In this document: piece after piece, positions 16,860 to 26,389 of the stretch
Numbering within the stretch: position 1 is the first letter of the stretch
How the letters are laid out: every line of letters starts with the position of its first letter
Origin: JBGPGW01 sp046349515
GTDB lineage: Bacteria; Pseudomonadota; Alphaproteobacteria; CADEGL01
Assembly: GCA_046349515.1 (NCBI GenBank)
Contig: JAXMCE010000024.1
Span: 1-34,368 of the forward strand
Reading direction: 5' to 3'
Length of the DNA stretch: 34,368 nucleotides
Made by a program: the position numbers and the translations under genes
The notes under the pieces: generated by a model
The model's database searches: none
What the model was told of the DNA's origin: nothing
Seen by the model: the letters and a program-made list of their open reading frames with translations, nothing else

Positions 16860-16973
16860 TGTAGAAGCCCTGAACTGGTATTTTCAAGGGCCGGATCGGC
16901 GTTACCACAGTACCTGGCTCGGATAATCTGGCCACCTGGCAGGAGGTGGCCCGAGGCAGAGGTTCGAGAAGAG

Positions 16974-17636
16974 ATGCCCGAAGTCATCATCAACGGCCCC
17001 GAAGGACGCCTCGAGGGCCGTTATCATTTGGCGAAGAACGCGAACGCGCCCGTCGTACTCCTCCTGCACCCGCACCCGGAGCATGGCGGGACGATGAACA
17101 ACAAGGTCGTCTACGCGCTCTATCAGGCCTTTGCGCGACGGGGCTTCGCGGCGCTGCGCTTCAACTTCCGGGGCGTGGGGCGCTCGCAGGGCAGTTTCGC
17201 CCGCGGCGAGGGGGAGCTGAGCGATGCGGCCTCCGCCCTCGACTGGCTGCAGACCTACAACGCGAACGCATCGAGCTGCTGGATCGTGGGCTTTTCCTTC
17301 GGTGCCTGGATCGGCATGCAGCTCCTCATGCGCCGGCCGGAGATCAGCGGCTTTGTCTCGGTGGCGCCGCCGGCCAACATGTACGATTTCGGCTTCCTTG
17401 CGCCCTGCCCGTCCTCGGGCCTCATCGTCCACGGCGACCAGGACCAGATCGTCCCGGTCGAATCGGTGAAGAAGCTCGTCGACCGCCTGTCCAACCAGCG
17501 CGGCATCGCGATCGATTTCCGCGTGATCAAGCGGGCCGATCATTTCTTCTCGGACCGGATGGACGAACTGGTCGGCCATCTCGATTCCTACATGGACAAA
17601 GCTCTGGGCAAGCCGCTCGCGGCGGCGGCCTCCTAA
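16974..17636 (+). CDS. Alpha/beta hydrolase (COG2945-like)
   Basis: A 220-residue cytoplasmic serine hydrolase of unknown substrate. Visible parts are LLLHPHPEHGGTMNNKVV (29-46), the RFNFRGVGRSQG segment (62-73), the nucleophile elbow GFSFG with Ser108, an acid in HGDQDQIVP (Asp155 or Asp157) and His190 in RADHFFSD. The HPHP and FNFRGVG motifs are typical of a widespread small family annotated only as hydrolase. The frame is open from 16743, but similarity starts at MPEVIINGPEG, so the ATG at 16974 is used. It is transcribed away from cysE and converges on anmK with a 13-nt gap. Confidence 0.88.
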   Translation: MPEVIINGPEGRLEGRYHLAKNANAPVVLLLHPHPEHGGTMNNKVVYALYQAFARRGFAALRFNFRGVGRSQGSFARGEGELSDAASALDWLQTYNANASSCWIVGFSFGAWIGMQLLMRRPEISGFVSVAPPANMYDFGFLAPCPSSGLIVHGDQDQIVPVESVKKLVDRLSNQRGIAIDFRVIKRADHFFSDRMDELVGHLDSYMDKALGKPLAAAAS

Positions 17637-17649
17637 GGCGCCCAGCTCC

Positions 17650-18744
17650 TCAAGCGGCGCGGTGGCTGACCCCGCCGGGGGTCGGCCGCGCCACGCCCGT
17701 CGTCGAGGGAAGGCTCAAAGGCAGGCCGCGCCGACTGCGAACCGCGAGGAATGCGAACGCCTGTGCCTCGAGCGCATCGCCGTTCCAACCGACGGTCTCG
17801 ACGGGATCGACAGAGGCCGGGAGCGCCGAACGGAGAGCCGCCATGATCGCGGGGTTGTGTCGGCCGCCGCCGCCGACGAGCCAGCGCTGCACGGCTGCCG
17901 GAAAATGGGACGTCCCCTGCCGCACGGCCGCGGCCGTGAAGGCGGCGAGCGTCGCCGCGCCGTCCTCGGGCGACCGCCCCTCGACCGGATCGAGCGAGAA
18001 GGCGTTGCGGTCGAGCGATTTGGGCGGGCGGCGCTGGAAATAGGGATGAGACAGCCAGCGCTCGATCGCTCGCGCATCCACGGTGCCCTTCCGCGCGAGC
18101 GCGCCGTCCTCGTCATAGAGCCGGCCCGTGTGCCGCCTCACCCAATCATCGATCATGGCATTGCCGGGCCCCGTGTCGAAGGCCAGGAGATTGGGCTCGC
18201 CCGCGGCGAGGTCCGGGCCGATCCAGGTCACGTTCGCGACGCCCCCGATGTTGAGCACAGCAAGCGGCCGCGCGAGCGTGCGCCCGAGCGCCCAGTGGAA
18301 GACCGGCACGAGCGGGGCCCCCTGTCCGCCCGCCGCGACATCGGCGCTCCGGAAATCCGACACGACGTCGATGCCGGTCGTGCGCGCGAGTAACGCGCCG
18401 TCACCGATCTGCCAGGTGCGACCCGCCTCCGGCTCGTGGAGAATCGTATGGCCGTGAAAGCCGATCACGCCCACCTCGCCCGGGCGGCGGCCGACGCGCC
18501 CAAGAAGATCCCGAACCACCTCAGCGTGAATGAGCGTCAGGTCCCGCGCGACCGATTCGACGTCGCCCTTCCCCCCGAGCGTGCCGCGCAGCCGCTCGCG
18601 AAAGCTCGGCTCATAAGGCACGGTGAGAACGGCGCCGAAGCCAAGAATCCGCTCCCCGTCGGTCTCGACCAGCGCCGCATCGACGCCGTCGAGCGATGTG
18701 CCGCTCATGAGTCCGAGCGCCCAGATCGGTTCAGATTTCGTCAC
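17650..18744 (-). CDS. anmK: Anhydro-N-acetylmuramic acid kinase
   Basis: AnmK opens and phosphorylates 1,6-anhydro-MurNAc to MurNAc-6-P, a step in peptidoglycan recycling. The 364-residue protein has GLMSGTSLDGVDAALVE near the N-terminus, IGFHGHTILHEP, DFRSADVAAGGQGAPLVP, LNIGGVANVTWI and FDTGPGNAMIDDW, matching the family in order and length (about 370). The start is GTG at 18744 (MTKSEP), preceded by a GGATGGGG purine stretch; the open frame upstream lacks similarity. The gene is divergent from tyrS across 131 bp. Confidence 0.95.
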   Translation of the reverse strand: MTKSEPIWALGLMSGTSLDGVDAALVETDGERILGFGAVLTVPYEPSFRERLRGTLGGKGDVESVARDLTLIHAEVVRDLLGRVGRRPGEVGVIGFHGHTILHEPEAGRTWQIGDGALLARTTGIDVVSDFRSADVAAGGQGAPLVPVFHWALGRTLARPLAVLNIGGVANVTWIGPDLAAGEPNLLAFDTGPGNAMIDDWVRRHTGRLYDEDGALARKGTVDARAIERWLSHPYFQRRPPKSLDRNAFSLDPVEGRSPEDGAATLAAFTAAAVRQGTSHFPAAVQRWLVGGGGRHNPAIMAALRSALPASVDPVETVGWNGDALEAQAFAFLAVRSRRGLPLSLPSTTGVARPTPGGVSHRAA

Positions 18745-18875
18745 GCCGCCCCATCCTTCCGTCCGGCCGCGCCCTTCGTGACCGCGGCCGCCGGCTATGG
18801 TAAGGCAAGACCCGCCTTGCGCCCACCGAACGCAGATCGCCACCCGGCGACCGAGATTCCGATAGACTGAACGCG

Positions 18876-20129
18876 ATGACCCACCCCCGCTCCACCTTCC
18901 TCCACGAAGCTCAGGCCCGCGGCTTCATCCACCAGTGCACGGACATGGACGGCCTCGATGCGCGGTGCATCGAGGGACGGATCATCGCCTATATCGGATT
19001 CGACTGCACGGCCACGAGCCTCCATGTCGGCTCCCTCGTGCCCATCATGTTGTTGCGTTTACTCCAGCGCACGGGCCACAAACCCATCGTGCTCCTGGGC
19101 GGCGGCACGACCAAGGTCGGCGACCCGTCCGGCAAGGACGAAGCGCGCAAGCTCCTCACCGACGAGGACATCGCGCGCAACATGACCGGCATCCGGCAGG
19201 TGTTCGCCAAGTTCCTCACTTTCGGCGACGGACCGACCGATGCCCTCATGGTCAACAACGCCGAATGGCTCGACCGGCTGGCCTACATCCCCTTCCTTCG
19301 GGATTTCGGCCGGCACTTTTCCGTGAATCGCATGCTCACCTTCGACAGCGTGCGCTTGCGGCTCGACCGCGAGCAGCCGCTGTCGTTCCTCGAGTTCAAC
19401 TACATGGTCCTCCAGGCCTATGACTTCGTCGAACTGGCGCGGCGTTACGGCTGCGATCTCCAGATGGGCGGATCCGACCAGTGGGGCAACATCGTGAGCG
19501 GGGTCGAGCTCGGCCGGCGCACCGACGACCGCGCGCTCTTCGGTCTCACCTCTCCGCTCATCACGACGGCCTCGGGCGCCAAGATGGGCAAGACCGCCCA
19601 AGGGGCCGTGTGGCTCAACGACGACCTCATGCCGGCCTACGACTACTGGCAATATTGGCGAAACACGGAGGACGCCGATGTCGGGCGGTTCCTCCGCCTC
19701 TTCACCGATCTATCGCTCGAGGAGATCGGACGGCTCGAGGCGCTTCAGGGCGCTGAGATCAACGAGGCCAAGAAGCGCCTCGCCCATGAGGCGACGCGAT
19801 TCGTCCATGGCGAGGCGGCGGCCAAGGCCGCGGCCGAAACGGCCCGGCAGACCTTCGAGGAGGGCGGCGCGGGCGAGTCCTTGCCGACGATCGAGGTGCC
19901 GCGGGACGAGCTTGCGGCCGGTGTCGCGGCCTTCGATCTCTTGCACCGGACGGGCCTTGCGTCGAGCCGCGGCGAGGCACGACGGCTCATCCGCGGTGGC
20001 GGCGCACGCATCAACGGGGCGCCCATCGCCGACGAATCGCGGATGGTCACGGCCGCCGATGTGCCGCCCGACGGGTCCATCAAGATCTCCGCCGGGCGCA
20101 AGCGCCACGCCCTCGTGCGGGCGACCTAG
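18876..20129 (+). CDS. tyrS: Tyrosyl-tRNA synthetase (TyrRS)
   Basis: Class I aminoacyl-tRNA synthetase charging tRNA-Tyr. The 417-residue protein has the HIGH-type block TATSLHVGSL (45-54), the tyrosine pocket block FLEFNYMVLQAYDF with GSDQWGN (199-205), the KMSKS equivalent KMGKT (236-240) and a C-terminal S4 RNA-binding domain (about 355-415). No Shine-Dalgarno is seen before the ATG. GATAGACT at 18861-18868 lies only 7 nt upstream and could be a -10 region giving a near-leaderless mRNA, but no -35 is evident. The stop is 1 nt from the convergent AsmA-like stop. Confidence 0.97.
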   Translation: MTHPRSTFLHEAQARGFIHQCTDMDGLDARCIEGRIIAYIGFDCTATSLHVGSLVPIMLLRLLQRTGHKPIVLLGGGTTKVGDPSGKDEARKLLTDEDIARNMTGIRQVFAKFLTFGDGPTDALMVNNAEWLDRLAYIPFLRDFGRHFSVNRMLTFDSVRLRLDREQPLSFLEFNYMVLQAYDFVELARRYGCDLQMGGSDQWGNIVSGVELGRRTDDRALFGLTSPLITTASGAKMGKTAQGAVWLNDDLMPAYDYWQYWRNTEDADVGRFLRLFTDLSLEEIGRLEALQGAEINEAKKRLAHEATRFVHGEAAAKAAAETARQTFEEGGAGESLPTIEVPRDELAAGVAAFDLLHRTGLASSRGEARRLIRGGGARINGAPIADESRMVTAADVPPDGSIKISAGRKRHALVRAT

Positions 20130-20130
20130 G

Positions 20131-23100
20131 TTACTGAGGCTCGTCGCCGGGCCGCGGCGTTTCGCTGGGCGTGGGCGGCGTCCCACCATCGAAGATGTTG
20201 AAGATGTAGCGAAGGAAGCCGGGCGTGAGGGCCGCCAGCGGATTGACCGCCACAGCCGGATCGTCGACCCCGCCCCGCACCGTGTAGGTCGCAGCGAACA
20301 TGCCGCCGCCGGGCGCGAAGATGCTCCCGATGATCGGGATGTTGCTCAGGATGCTGTTGATCGTATAGGCGGGAATGATGATTCCCTTGAGGTCGAGCGT
20401 CTCCGCATCGAGATCGATTTTGCCCTCGACCGTGAATCCGAGATCGGCGCTTCGCGTCGCCCCTTCCGTCACGTCGATCATGCCGTCGGCGTAGCTGTAC
20501 ATGGCCTTGAACTTGTCGAATTTGAGACCCGAACCCGACATGGTCTGGAGGATGCCGGTGAACGACGCCACGGAGAGAAGCCGCGCCAGTAGCGGTGCGT
20601 TGGTCACGCGGTAGTTCTTGATCAACGCTTCGCCCTTGAGCGGCGCGTCCTTGCTGTCCTCGACGCCCGTGACCTGAAGCGCGCCGCCGATCACGCCATC
20701 CGAGATGCCGAACGTCTTGAGGGTCGCGCCCGCATCGTCCGCGTTGATCGCGAGCTGGCGATACTTGCCCGGCGCCGGTCCATAGCGGACGCGAATCGGC
20801 ACCGACGGCTGCCCGAGCTTCGCATCGGCCTCAATCGTCTGCCAGCCCGTACGCTCGCGCACGGCGGAAGCCGTGAACCCGTCGATCATCCGGTCGCTCG
20901 CGAGCCACAGGCGCTTCACGTCGATATGGGCCTCGAGCGGCGTGTAGCCTTGCGCCGCGGCGGCCCGGCGCTTGGCGCGGAGAGCCTCCGGTGCCAGCTT
21001 GGCCTCCTTCGAGCCCGACTTGTCGGTCTCATTGTGGAGCCAGCGCTCGGCATCGATGCTGGCGCCCGTGACCTGGATGGCGTAACCACCACCGGGCTTC
21101 ATCGCCAGCGTTCCTTTCATGTCGCTTCGGCCGTAGACGAGGCGGTCGAAGGCGACCTCGCGGACCGCCTTGTTCTGCTCGGTGAACTTGATCTGCCCCC
21201 GTGTCTGAAGACCGGCCCCCGATCCGTCGAACGCCAAGATCATGGGCACCGACGGCGTCATCTCCGAGGTGAGGTGCACCTTTGCGTCCGTGCCGGCTGG
21301 CTTCTTCCAGCTGACTTCGTCGACGACGAGGGTCGCGCGCGTCAGGTCGACATCCGCCGCGACCTTCATGCCCTGCTTGGCCGAGGTCATGACGGCGCGC
21401 ACGCCGACCGGTCCGCTCACATAGGGCTCGAAGGACAGGCCGAGCGCCGCGCGATCGGGTTCATTGAGCGAGCCGTTCAGCTCGATGCGGCTCGCCTCGG
21501 CCACGGTACGGGAGAAATTCTCGGTCCAGCGGACCTCGAGCGGCACCTGCGCCAGCTTCACGGTGCCCTTGCCGCCCATGCCCTTGGCATCGATCTTGAG
21601 ATCAAGGGTGCCGTCCGTCACGTCGCGCCCGAGGAGAACGTTGCGCCATCCGAGCTTCTCGATCACAGCATCCGCGTTGATGCCGAGCTGTTCGAGCCGC
21701 AGCGCATCGATGAGCGGAATATGAAAGACGAGGGTGACGGCGGCCGACCCGCTCGTATCGGCAGGGTTGATGTTGAGCTTCTGCGCGAAGTACAGCGGAT
21801 CGTGGTCGATGAGTTCGAGGGCCGCGCGCAGGGGGCCCGTGGTCCGCAGGTTGATGTCGGCGAATTGGGCCGATTTGTCGAGGCCGCTGATCTTGGCTTC
21901 GCCTTCCGTCACGGTGATCGAATCGAGCGTACCGCCCTTGATCGCGACGTCGATCCGTCCCTGGTCGAACGTCGCACGGCCATGGACCTCATGGACGGGC
22001 GGCATCTTCGGCAGATAGCGCACCGTCATGCCGTGGAAATCGATCGTCCCGAGGAGAGAGGAGAGCGCCGTGCCTTCGGGGCTCGCGAGCCCAAGCTGGC
22101 CGCCGGCCGTGAGCCGCACCGTCTCCGCGATGCCATCGGTCATGTTGGCCAGCACCCAACGCCGGCCGCCCACGCCGACCCCCGGCGGCCAGTACTGAGC
22201 CAGCTCGTTGAACGGCACGTTGGCGATCGTCGATTCGATCTGGAAGCGCCCCTTGCCGAACACGTCGTCGACGACTCCGGAAAGCGTAATCACCGGCTGC
22301 GCGAGCGCGAGAGTCACGTTCTTGATATAGAGCCGCGACAGGCGGTCCGAGAGGCGCCCTTGGATATCGAGTCGTTTGACCGGGACGCTGTCCTTGGAGA
22401 GTGCCGGAAGGTCGATCTGGCCGGGACCGCCCGTGACCGCGAAGTCAACACGATCGACCACCGCGTCCTCGCTCATGCGCACGTCGACCGTGCCACCGAG
22501 CGCCATGGACATCGCCTTCACGTCCGCGAGTTCGGGCACTGCCTTGGCCAAGGCTGCTGGATCGAGTCCCGAGAAGGTCGTCGACAGCGAGATGGCCTTC
22601 GCCACGCGATCGTCGAGTCCCTTGAATTTCAGGTCGAGGGTGCTCCCGCCCGCTACGACCCCGAGCGTCCCCTCGATTTCCACGCCGTTCGCCCGGCGAT
22701 GGAAGGTGAGCGAGCGAATGGTCGTTTCCCACGGGGTGTCGCGCCGCGCATCCTCGATGTTCACGGCGCTGTCCCGGATCGTGATGGCCGAGAGATAGCG
22801 CATGGCGCCGGTCCCGTCGGCCACGCCCAGAAGTTCGCCGAGCACGCTCGTCAAATTTTCGCCAGGCGCGCTCGCACCCTCGCCGAGGCCAAGGGCGAAG
22901 CGGCCTTCGCTGTCGCGCTGGATCCGAAGGCGGGCGCCGTAGATGTCGAGGCTCGTCGGTGCGATGACGCCGCGAAGAAGCGCCTGGGCGCTCAGGTTGA
23001 CTCCCACCTCGGGGGCCGAGGCAAGGACGGTCCCGTCCGGCCGCACGATCTCGACGCCTTCGGCGCGCGTCTCGAGATTGTTCTTCCAGCCCGCCCAGAC

Positions 23101-23388
23101 GAGGATCGTGTCATCGATCCGCACGTCGACGTCGCCGATTGCGGCCGCGAGAGCGCGCGAGACGAACGGCGTGAGAAAGCCGAGCTTGATGGGACCCGTC
23201 GTGAGCCGCCATGCTAGGACTCCGCCCGCGATGACGACGACGGCGACGACGGCCGTCAGCACGGCCGAGGCCACTCGAATCGCATGGGAGGCCCGGAACG
23301 GGACGCGTGAGGTGGGATCGCCGACGGTCGCGCCTTGATCGTCGGCAGGCCTTCGCGCACTGTCTTGGAAATTGGTCCGATCGATCAT
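20131..23388 (-). CDS. AsmA/YhdP-like membrane-anchored protein (DUF3971/AsmA_2)
   Basis: A 1085-residue envelope protein with a short cytoplasmic N-terminus, one membrane segment (about 38-60: hydrophobic, Ala/Val-rich) and a very long beta-rich periplasmic region. YhdP-type features include the WPPGVGVGGRRWVLANMTDGIAETVRL segment in the middle and the C-terminal AsmA_2-like part (PLKGEALIKNYRVTNAPLLARLLSVASFTGIL, IIPAYTINSILSNIPIIG, GGMFAATYTVRG). The family is linked to lipid transport between the membranes; that role here is inferred from family. The C-terminus is a Pro/Thr-rich tail. Its ATG shares the bases CATG with the glnE start on the other strand; a TATAAG box (23404-23399) lies 10 nt upstream, inside glnE. 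Confidence 0.87.
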   Translation of the reverse strand: MIDRTNFQDSARRPADDQGATVGDPTSRVPFRASHAIRVASAVLTAVVAVVVIAGGVLAWRLTTGPIKLGFLTPFVSRALAAAIGDVDVRIDDTILVWAGWKNNLETRAEGVEIVRPDGTVLASAPEVGVNLSAQALLRGVIAPTSLDIYGARLRIQRDSEGRFALGLGEGASAPGENLTSVLGELLGVADGTGAMRYLSAITIRDSAVNIEDARRDTPWETTIRSLTFHRRANGVEIEGTLGVVAGGSTLDLKFKGLDDRVAKAISLSTTFSGLDPAALAKAVPELADVKAMSMALGGTVDVRMSEDAVVDRVDFAVTGGPGQIDLPALSKDSVPVKRLDIQGRLSDRLSRLYIKNVTLALAQPVITLSGVVDDVFGKGRFQIESTIANVPFNELAQYWPPGVGVGGRRWVLANMTDGIAETVRLTAGGQLGLASPEGTALSSLLGTIDFHGMTVRYLPKMPPVHEVHGRATFDQGRIDVAIKGGTLDSITVTEGEAKISGLDKSAQFADINLRTTGPLRAALELIDHDPLYFAQKLNINPADTSGSAAVTLVFHIPLIDALRLEQLGINADAVIEKLGWRNVLLGRDVTDGTLDLKIDAKGMGGKGTVKLAQVPLEVRWTENFSRTVAEASRIELNGSLNEPDRAALGLSFEPYVSGPVGVRAVMTSAKQGMKVAADVDLTRATLVVDEVSWKKPAGTDAKVHLTSEMTPSVPMILAFDGSGAGLQTRGQIKFTEQNKAVREVAFDRLVYGRSDMKGTLAMKPGGGYAIQVTGASIDAERWLHNETDKSGSKEAKLAPEALRAKRRAAAAQGYTPLEAHIDVKRLWLASDRMIDGFTASAVRERTGWQTIEADAKLGQPSVPIRVRYGPAPGKYRQLAINADDAGATLKTFGISDGVIGGALQVTGVEDSKDAPLKGEALIKNYRVTNAPLLARLLSVASFTGILQTMSGSGLKFDKFKAMYSYADGMIDVTEGATRSADLGFTVEGKIDLDAETLDLKGIIIPAYTINSILSNIPIIGSIFAPGGGMFAATYTVRGGVDDPAVAVNPLAALTPGFLRYIFNIFDGGTPPTPSETPRPGDEPQ

Positions 23389-26300
23389 GCTGGAGCGACT
23401 TATATCCGACCCCGCACGGCTCCCGAAAGCCGGACGTCGGGACGCTGCCACAATTGGCATCGATCGATGGCGTGAGGCGGCCGAAGCCACGGGCACGCCC
23501 GAACTCGCCCGATTCGCGTCCGACGTGGCCGCGGACGACCACGGGCGGGCGCTACTCGAGGCCGTCTTCGGCAACAGCCCGTATCTCGGGCAATGCCTTC
23601 TCCTCGAACTGCCGTTCGCGCACGAGCTTTTTGCGAATGGCCCGGATCGGGCATTCCAGTCGGTCCTCGCCTCTCTCCGCGACCTCGCCGCCATGCGCGA
23701 GGACGAGACGATGCGCCTCGTGCGGTCCGCCCGGCGCCGGACGGCGCTTCTCGTCGGCCTCGCGGATATCGCCGGCACCTGGCCCCTCGAGCGGGTGACG
23801 GCGGCGCTCTCCGACTTCGCCGATGCGGCGCTGACCCACGTCACGGCGCGCCTCCTCCATGGCCTGGCCGCGACCGGCGCGATCCGCCCGCCCGAAGGAC
23901 TCGATGGCACCGGCCCCTCCGGCTTCATCATCCTCGGCATGGGCAAGCTCGGCGCGCGGGAGCTCAACTACTCGAGCGACATCGACATCATCGTTCTCTA
24001 CGACCACGAGCGGATGGCGCCGGCGAATCCGGCCGAGTTGCAAAAGCAGCTTGTCCGGCTCACCCATACGATCGTGCGCCACCTCTCCGAGCGGACGGCC
24101 GACGGCTATGTCTTCCGCACCGACCTCCGCCTTCGCCCCGATCCGGGCTCGACCCCGCCGGCGCTCTCCACCTCGGCCGCCGAGGTCTACTACGAAAGCC
24201 TGGGCCAGAACTGGGAGCGTGCGGCCTTCATCAAGGCGCGCCCGGTCGCCGGCGACCGAGGTGCGGGTGCCGCGTTCCTCTCGCAGCTGAGGCCGTTCAT
24301 CTGGCGCCGCCATCTCGATTTCGCGGCCATTCAGGACATCCACTCGATCAAGCGCCAGATCAACGCCCACCACGGCAGTGCCGCGATCGCCGTCGCGGGA
24401 CAAAACCTCAAGCTGGGGCGCGGTGGCATCCGCGAAATCGAGATGTTCGCCCAGACGCAACAGCTCATCTGGGGGGGGCGCGATCCCCAGCTTCGCGTCG
24501 CGGGCACGTGCGAGGCGCTCAAGGCACTTGCGAAGGCGGGGCGGGTCGAGGAACACGTGGTCGAGCGGTTGATCGGTGCCTACCGCTTCTTGAGGACGGT
24601 CGAGCATCGGCTGCAGATGGTGGCCGATGAGCAGACTCACAGCGTGCCGGAGGACGAGGCCGGGATCGAGGGTCTCGCGACGTTTCTCGGCTACACGGAC
24701 GGTGCTGCGTTCGGCCGCGACTTGATCGGCCATTTGCAGATCGTCGAGGGGCACTACGCGGAGCTTTTCGAGGAGGCGCCCGCGTTGAGCGGCCCCGGCA
24801 ACCTCGTCTTCACCGGCGCCGACCACGATCCCGAGACGCTCCGCACCATCGCGTCCTACGGCTTCACGGATCCTGTTTCCGCCTCCTCGATGATCCGGGG
24901 CTGGCATCACGGCCGCTACCGCGCGATGCGCAGTACGCGCGCGCGCGAACTCTTGACGGAGCTGACGCCGGCGCTTCTGGCCGCGTTCTCCAAAACGTCC
25001 AATCCGGGCGGCGCCTTCGCCAAGTTCGACGAGTTCCTGAGCCGCCTGCCCGCCGGCGTGCAGCTTTTCTCGCTTTTCTACGCGAATCCCGGCCTTCTCG
25101 ATCTCGTCGCCGAGATCATGGGCGAGGCGCCGAGCCTTGCCGGGCATCTCAGCCGCCGGCCGGCCGTGCTCGACGCTGTCCTTCTGCCGGGATTCTTCGA
25201 GGCCCCGCCGCCGAAAGAGACCCTAGCCGACGATCTCGCGCGGATGCTCCGTCAGGCCAACGACTTCCAAGATACGCTCGACATCGTCCGGCGCTGGACC
25301 CATGACCGGAAGTTCCAGGTCGGCGTCCAGATGCTGCGCGGCGCCATCGATGGCGCACGCGCCGGCGCCGCGCTGTCGGATGTCGCCGACTGCGCGATCG
25401 CGGCTCTCCTGCCGGCGGTCGAGGCGGATTTCGCGCGAAGCCACGGGCGGGTGCCCGGCGCCGAGCTTGCCGTTGCGGCACTGGGCAAGATGGGCGGGCG
25501 CGAGATGACGATGAGCTCGGATCTCGATCTTCTGTTCATTTACGACGGGCCGTCCGATTCGGCGCCGTCCGACGGCGCCCGGCCGCTCGCCATCAGCCAC
25601 TACTACCAGCGGCTCAGCCAACGCTTCGTCAATGCGGTGACCGCACTCACGGAGGAAGGCTCGCTCTACGAGGTCGACATGCGCTTAAGGCCGTCGGGTC
25701 AATCGGGGCCTTTGGCTTCGAGCCTCGAAAGCTTCGTCAAATACCACGGCGAATCGGCGTGGACCTGGGAGCACATGGCCCTCACGCGCGCGCGCATCAT
25801 CGCGGGGTCGGGCGACCTTGCCCGGCGCCTCTCGCAAGCCATTCGCTCCATCCTCGCGGCCCCGCGCGAGCCCGCCCGGCTCGCCGGCGACGTCTACGAC
25901 ATGCGCCTCAGAATCGAGCGCGAACACGGCAGTCGCAATCCCTGGGACGTCAAGCACGTCCGCGGCGGCTTGCTCGACGTCGAATTCATCGCGCAGTTCC
26001 TCCAGCTCCGGCATGCGGCCACGCATCAGGCTGTCCTTGCCGTCAATACGACGGAGGCCTTCGATCGCCTTGCGCGGGAAGGGCTTCTCGTGGAGCGGAC
26101 CGCGCGCGACCTCGCGGCGGCAGGGCTCCTCTGGCGGCAGATCCTGGCGCTCCTGCGCCTCACGCTCGAAGGTCCGTTCGAGGAACAATCGGCGCCTCAG
26201 GGCGTCAAGTCGCTCCTCGCGAAGGCGGCTGGCGTCGAGGACTTTGCCGCGCTAAAGAACACGATGAACGCGACCGCGCGCCAGGTCCGACGCCACTTCA

Positions 26301-26389
26301 AGGCCCTCATCGTGAGCGTGGCCGAGGGACAGCGCGCGACAGATGACTCAACGAAGGAGGCTCCACGCCATGGCGCTCAAGATCGGTGA
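23387..26389 (+). CDS. glnE: Bifunctional glutamine synthetase adenylyltransferase/deadenylase
   Basis: GlnE adds AMP to glutamine synthetase and removes it again, in response to PII and glutamine, so it sets nitrogen assimilation rate. The 1000-residue protein has two nucleotidyltransferase domains with their metal-binding motifs: MGKLGARELNYSSDIDIIVLY (about 185-205, deadenylating half) and LGKMGGREMTMSSDLDLLFIY (about 698-718, adenylylating half), each followed by helical domains. The ATG at 23387 overlaps the divergent AsmA-like start; a TTG at 23372 is a weaker alternative. No clear RBS is seen. It overlaps bcp by 20 nt at its 3' end. Confidence 0.96.
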   Translation: MLERLISDPARLPKAGRRDAATIGIDRWREAAEATGTPELARFASDVAADDHGRALLEAVFGNSPYLGQCLLLELPFAHELFANGPDRAFQSVLASLRDLAAMREDETMRLVRSARRRTALLVGLADIAGTWPLERVTAALSDFADAALTHVTARLLHGLAATGAIRPPEGLDGTGPSGFIILGMGKLGARELNYSSDIDIIVLYDHERMAPANPAELQKQLVRLTHTIVRHLSERTADGYVFRTDLRLRPDPGSTPPALSTSAAEVYYESLGQNWERAAFIKARPVAGDRGAGAAFLSQLRPFIWRRHLDFAAIQDIHSIKRQINAHHGSAAIAVAGQNLKLGRGGIREIEMFAQTQQLIWGGRDPQLRVAGTCEALKALAKAGRVEEHVVERLIGAYRFLRTVEHRLQMVADEQTHSVPEDEAGIEGLATFLGYTDGAAFGRDLIGHLQIVEGHYAELFEEAPALSGPGNLVFTGADHDPETLRTIASYGFTDPVSASSMIRGWHHGRYRAMRSTRARELLTELTPALLAAFSKTSNPGGAFAKFDEFLSRLPAGVQLFSLFYANPGLLDLVAEIMGEAPSLAGHLSRRPAVLDAVLLPGFFEAPPPKETLADDLARMLRQANDFQDTLDIVRRWTHDRKFQVGVQMLRGAIDGARAGAALSDVADCAIAALLPAVEADFARSHGRVPGAELAVAALGKMGGREMTMSSDLDLLFIYDGPSDSAPSDGARPLAISHYYQRLSQRFVNAVTALTEEGSLYEVDMRLRPSGQSGPLASSLESFVKYHGESAWTWEHMALTRARIIAGSGDLARRLSQAIRSILAAPREPARLAGDVYDMRLRIEREHGSRNPWDVKHVRGGLLDVEFIAQFLQLRHAATHQAVLAVNTTEAFDRLAREGLLVERTARDLAAAGLLWRQILALLRLTLEGPFEEQSAPQGVKSLLAKAAGVEDFAALKNTMNATARQVRRHFKALIVSVAEGQRATDDSTKEAPRHGAQDR

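Noticed and set aside
16902..16927. Promoter TTACCA / GATAAT for the alpha/beta hydrolase
   Set aside because: The boxes are only 14 nt apart, which is too short for a usual sigma70 promoter.
18745..18875. T-box or other riboswitch upstream of tyrS
   Set aside because: The 131-nt gap has no T-box sequence or specifier stem, and predicted leaders are too short.
20926..23217. 763-codon plus-strand open frame opposite the AsmA-like gene
   Set aside because: Composition rich in Arg, His and Asp, typical of shadow frames, no recognisable domain, and it lies wholly within a gene with good family similarity.
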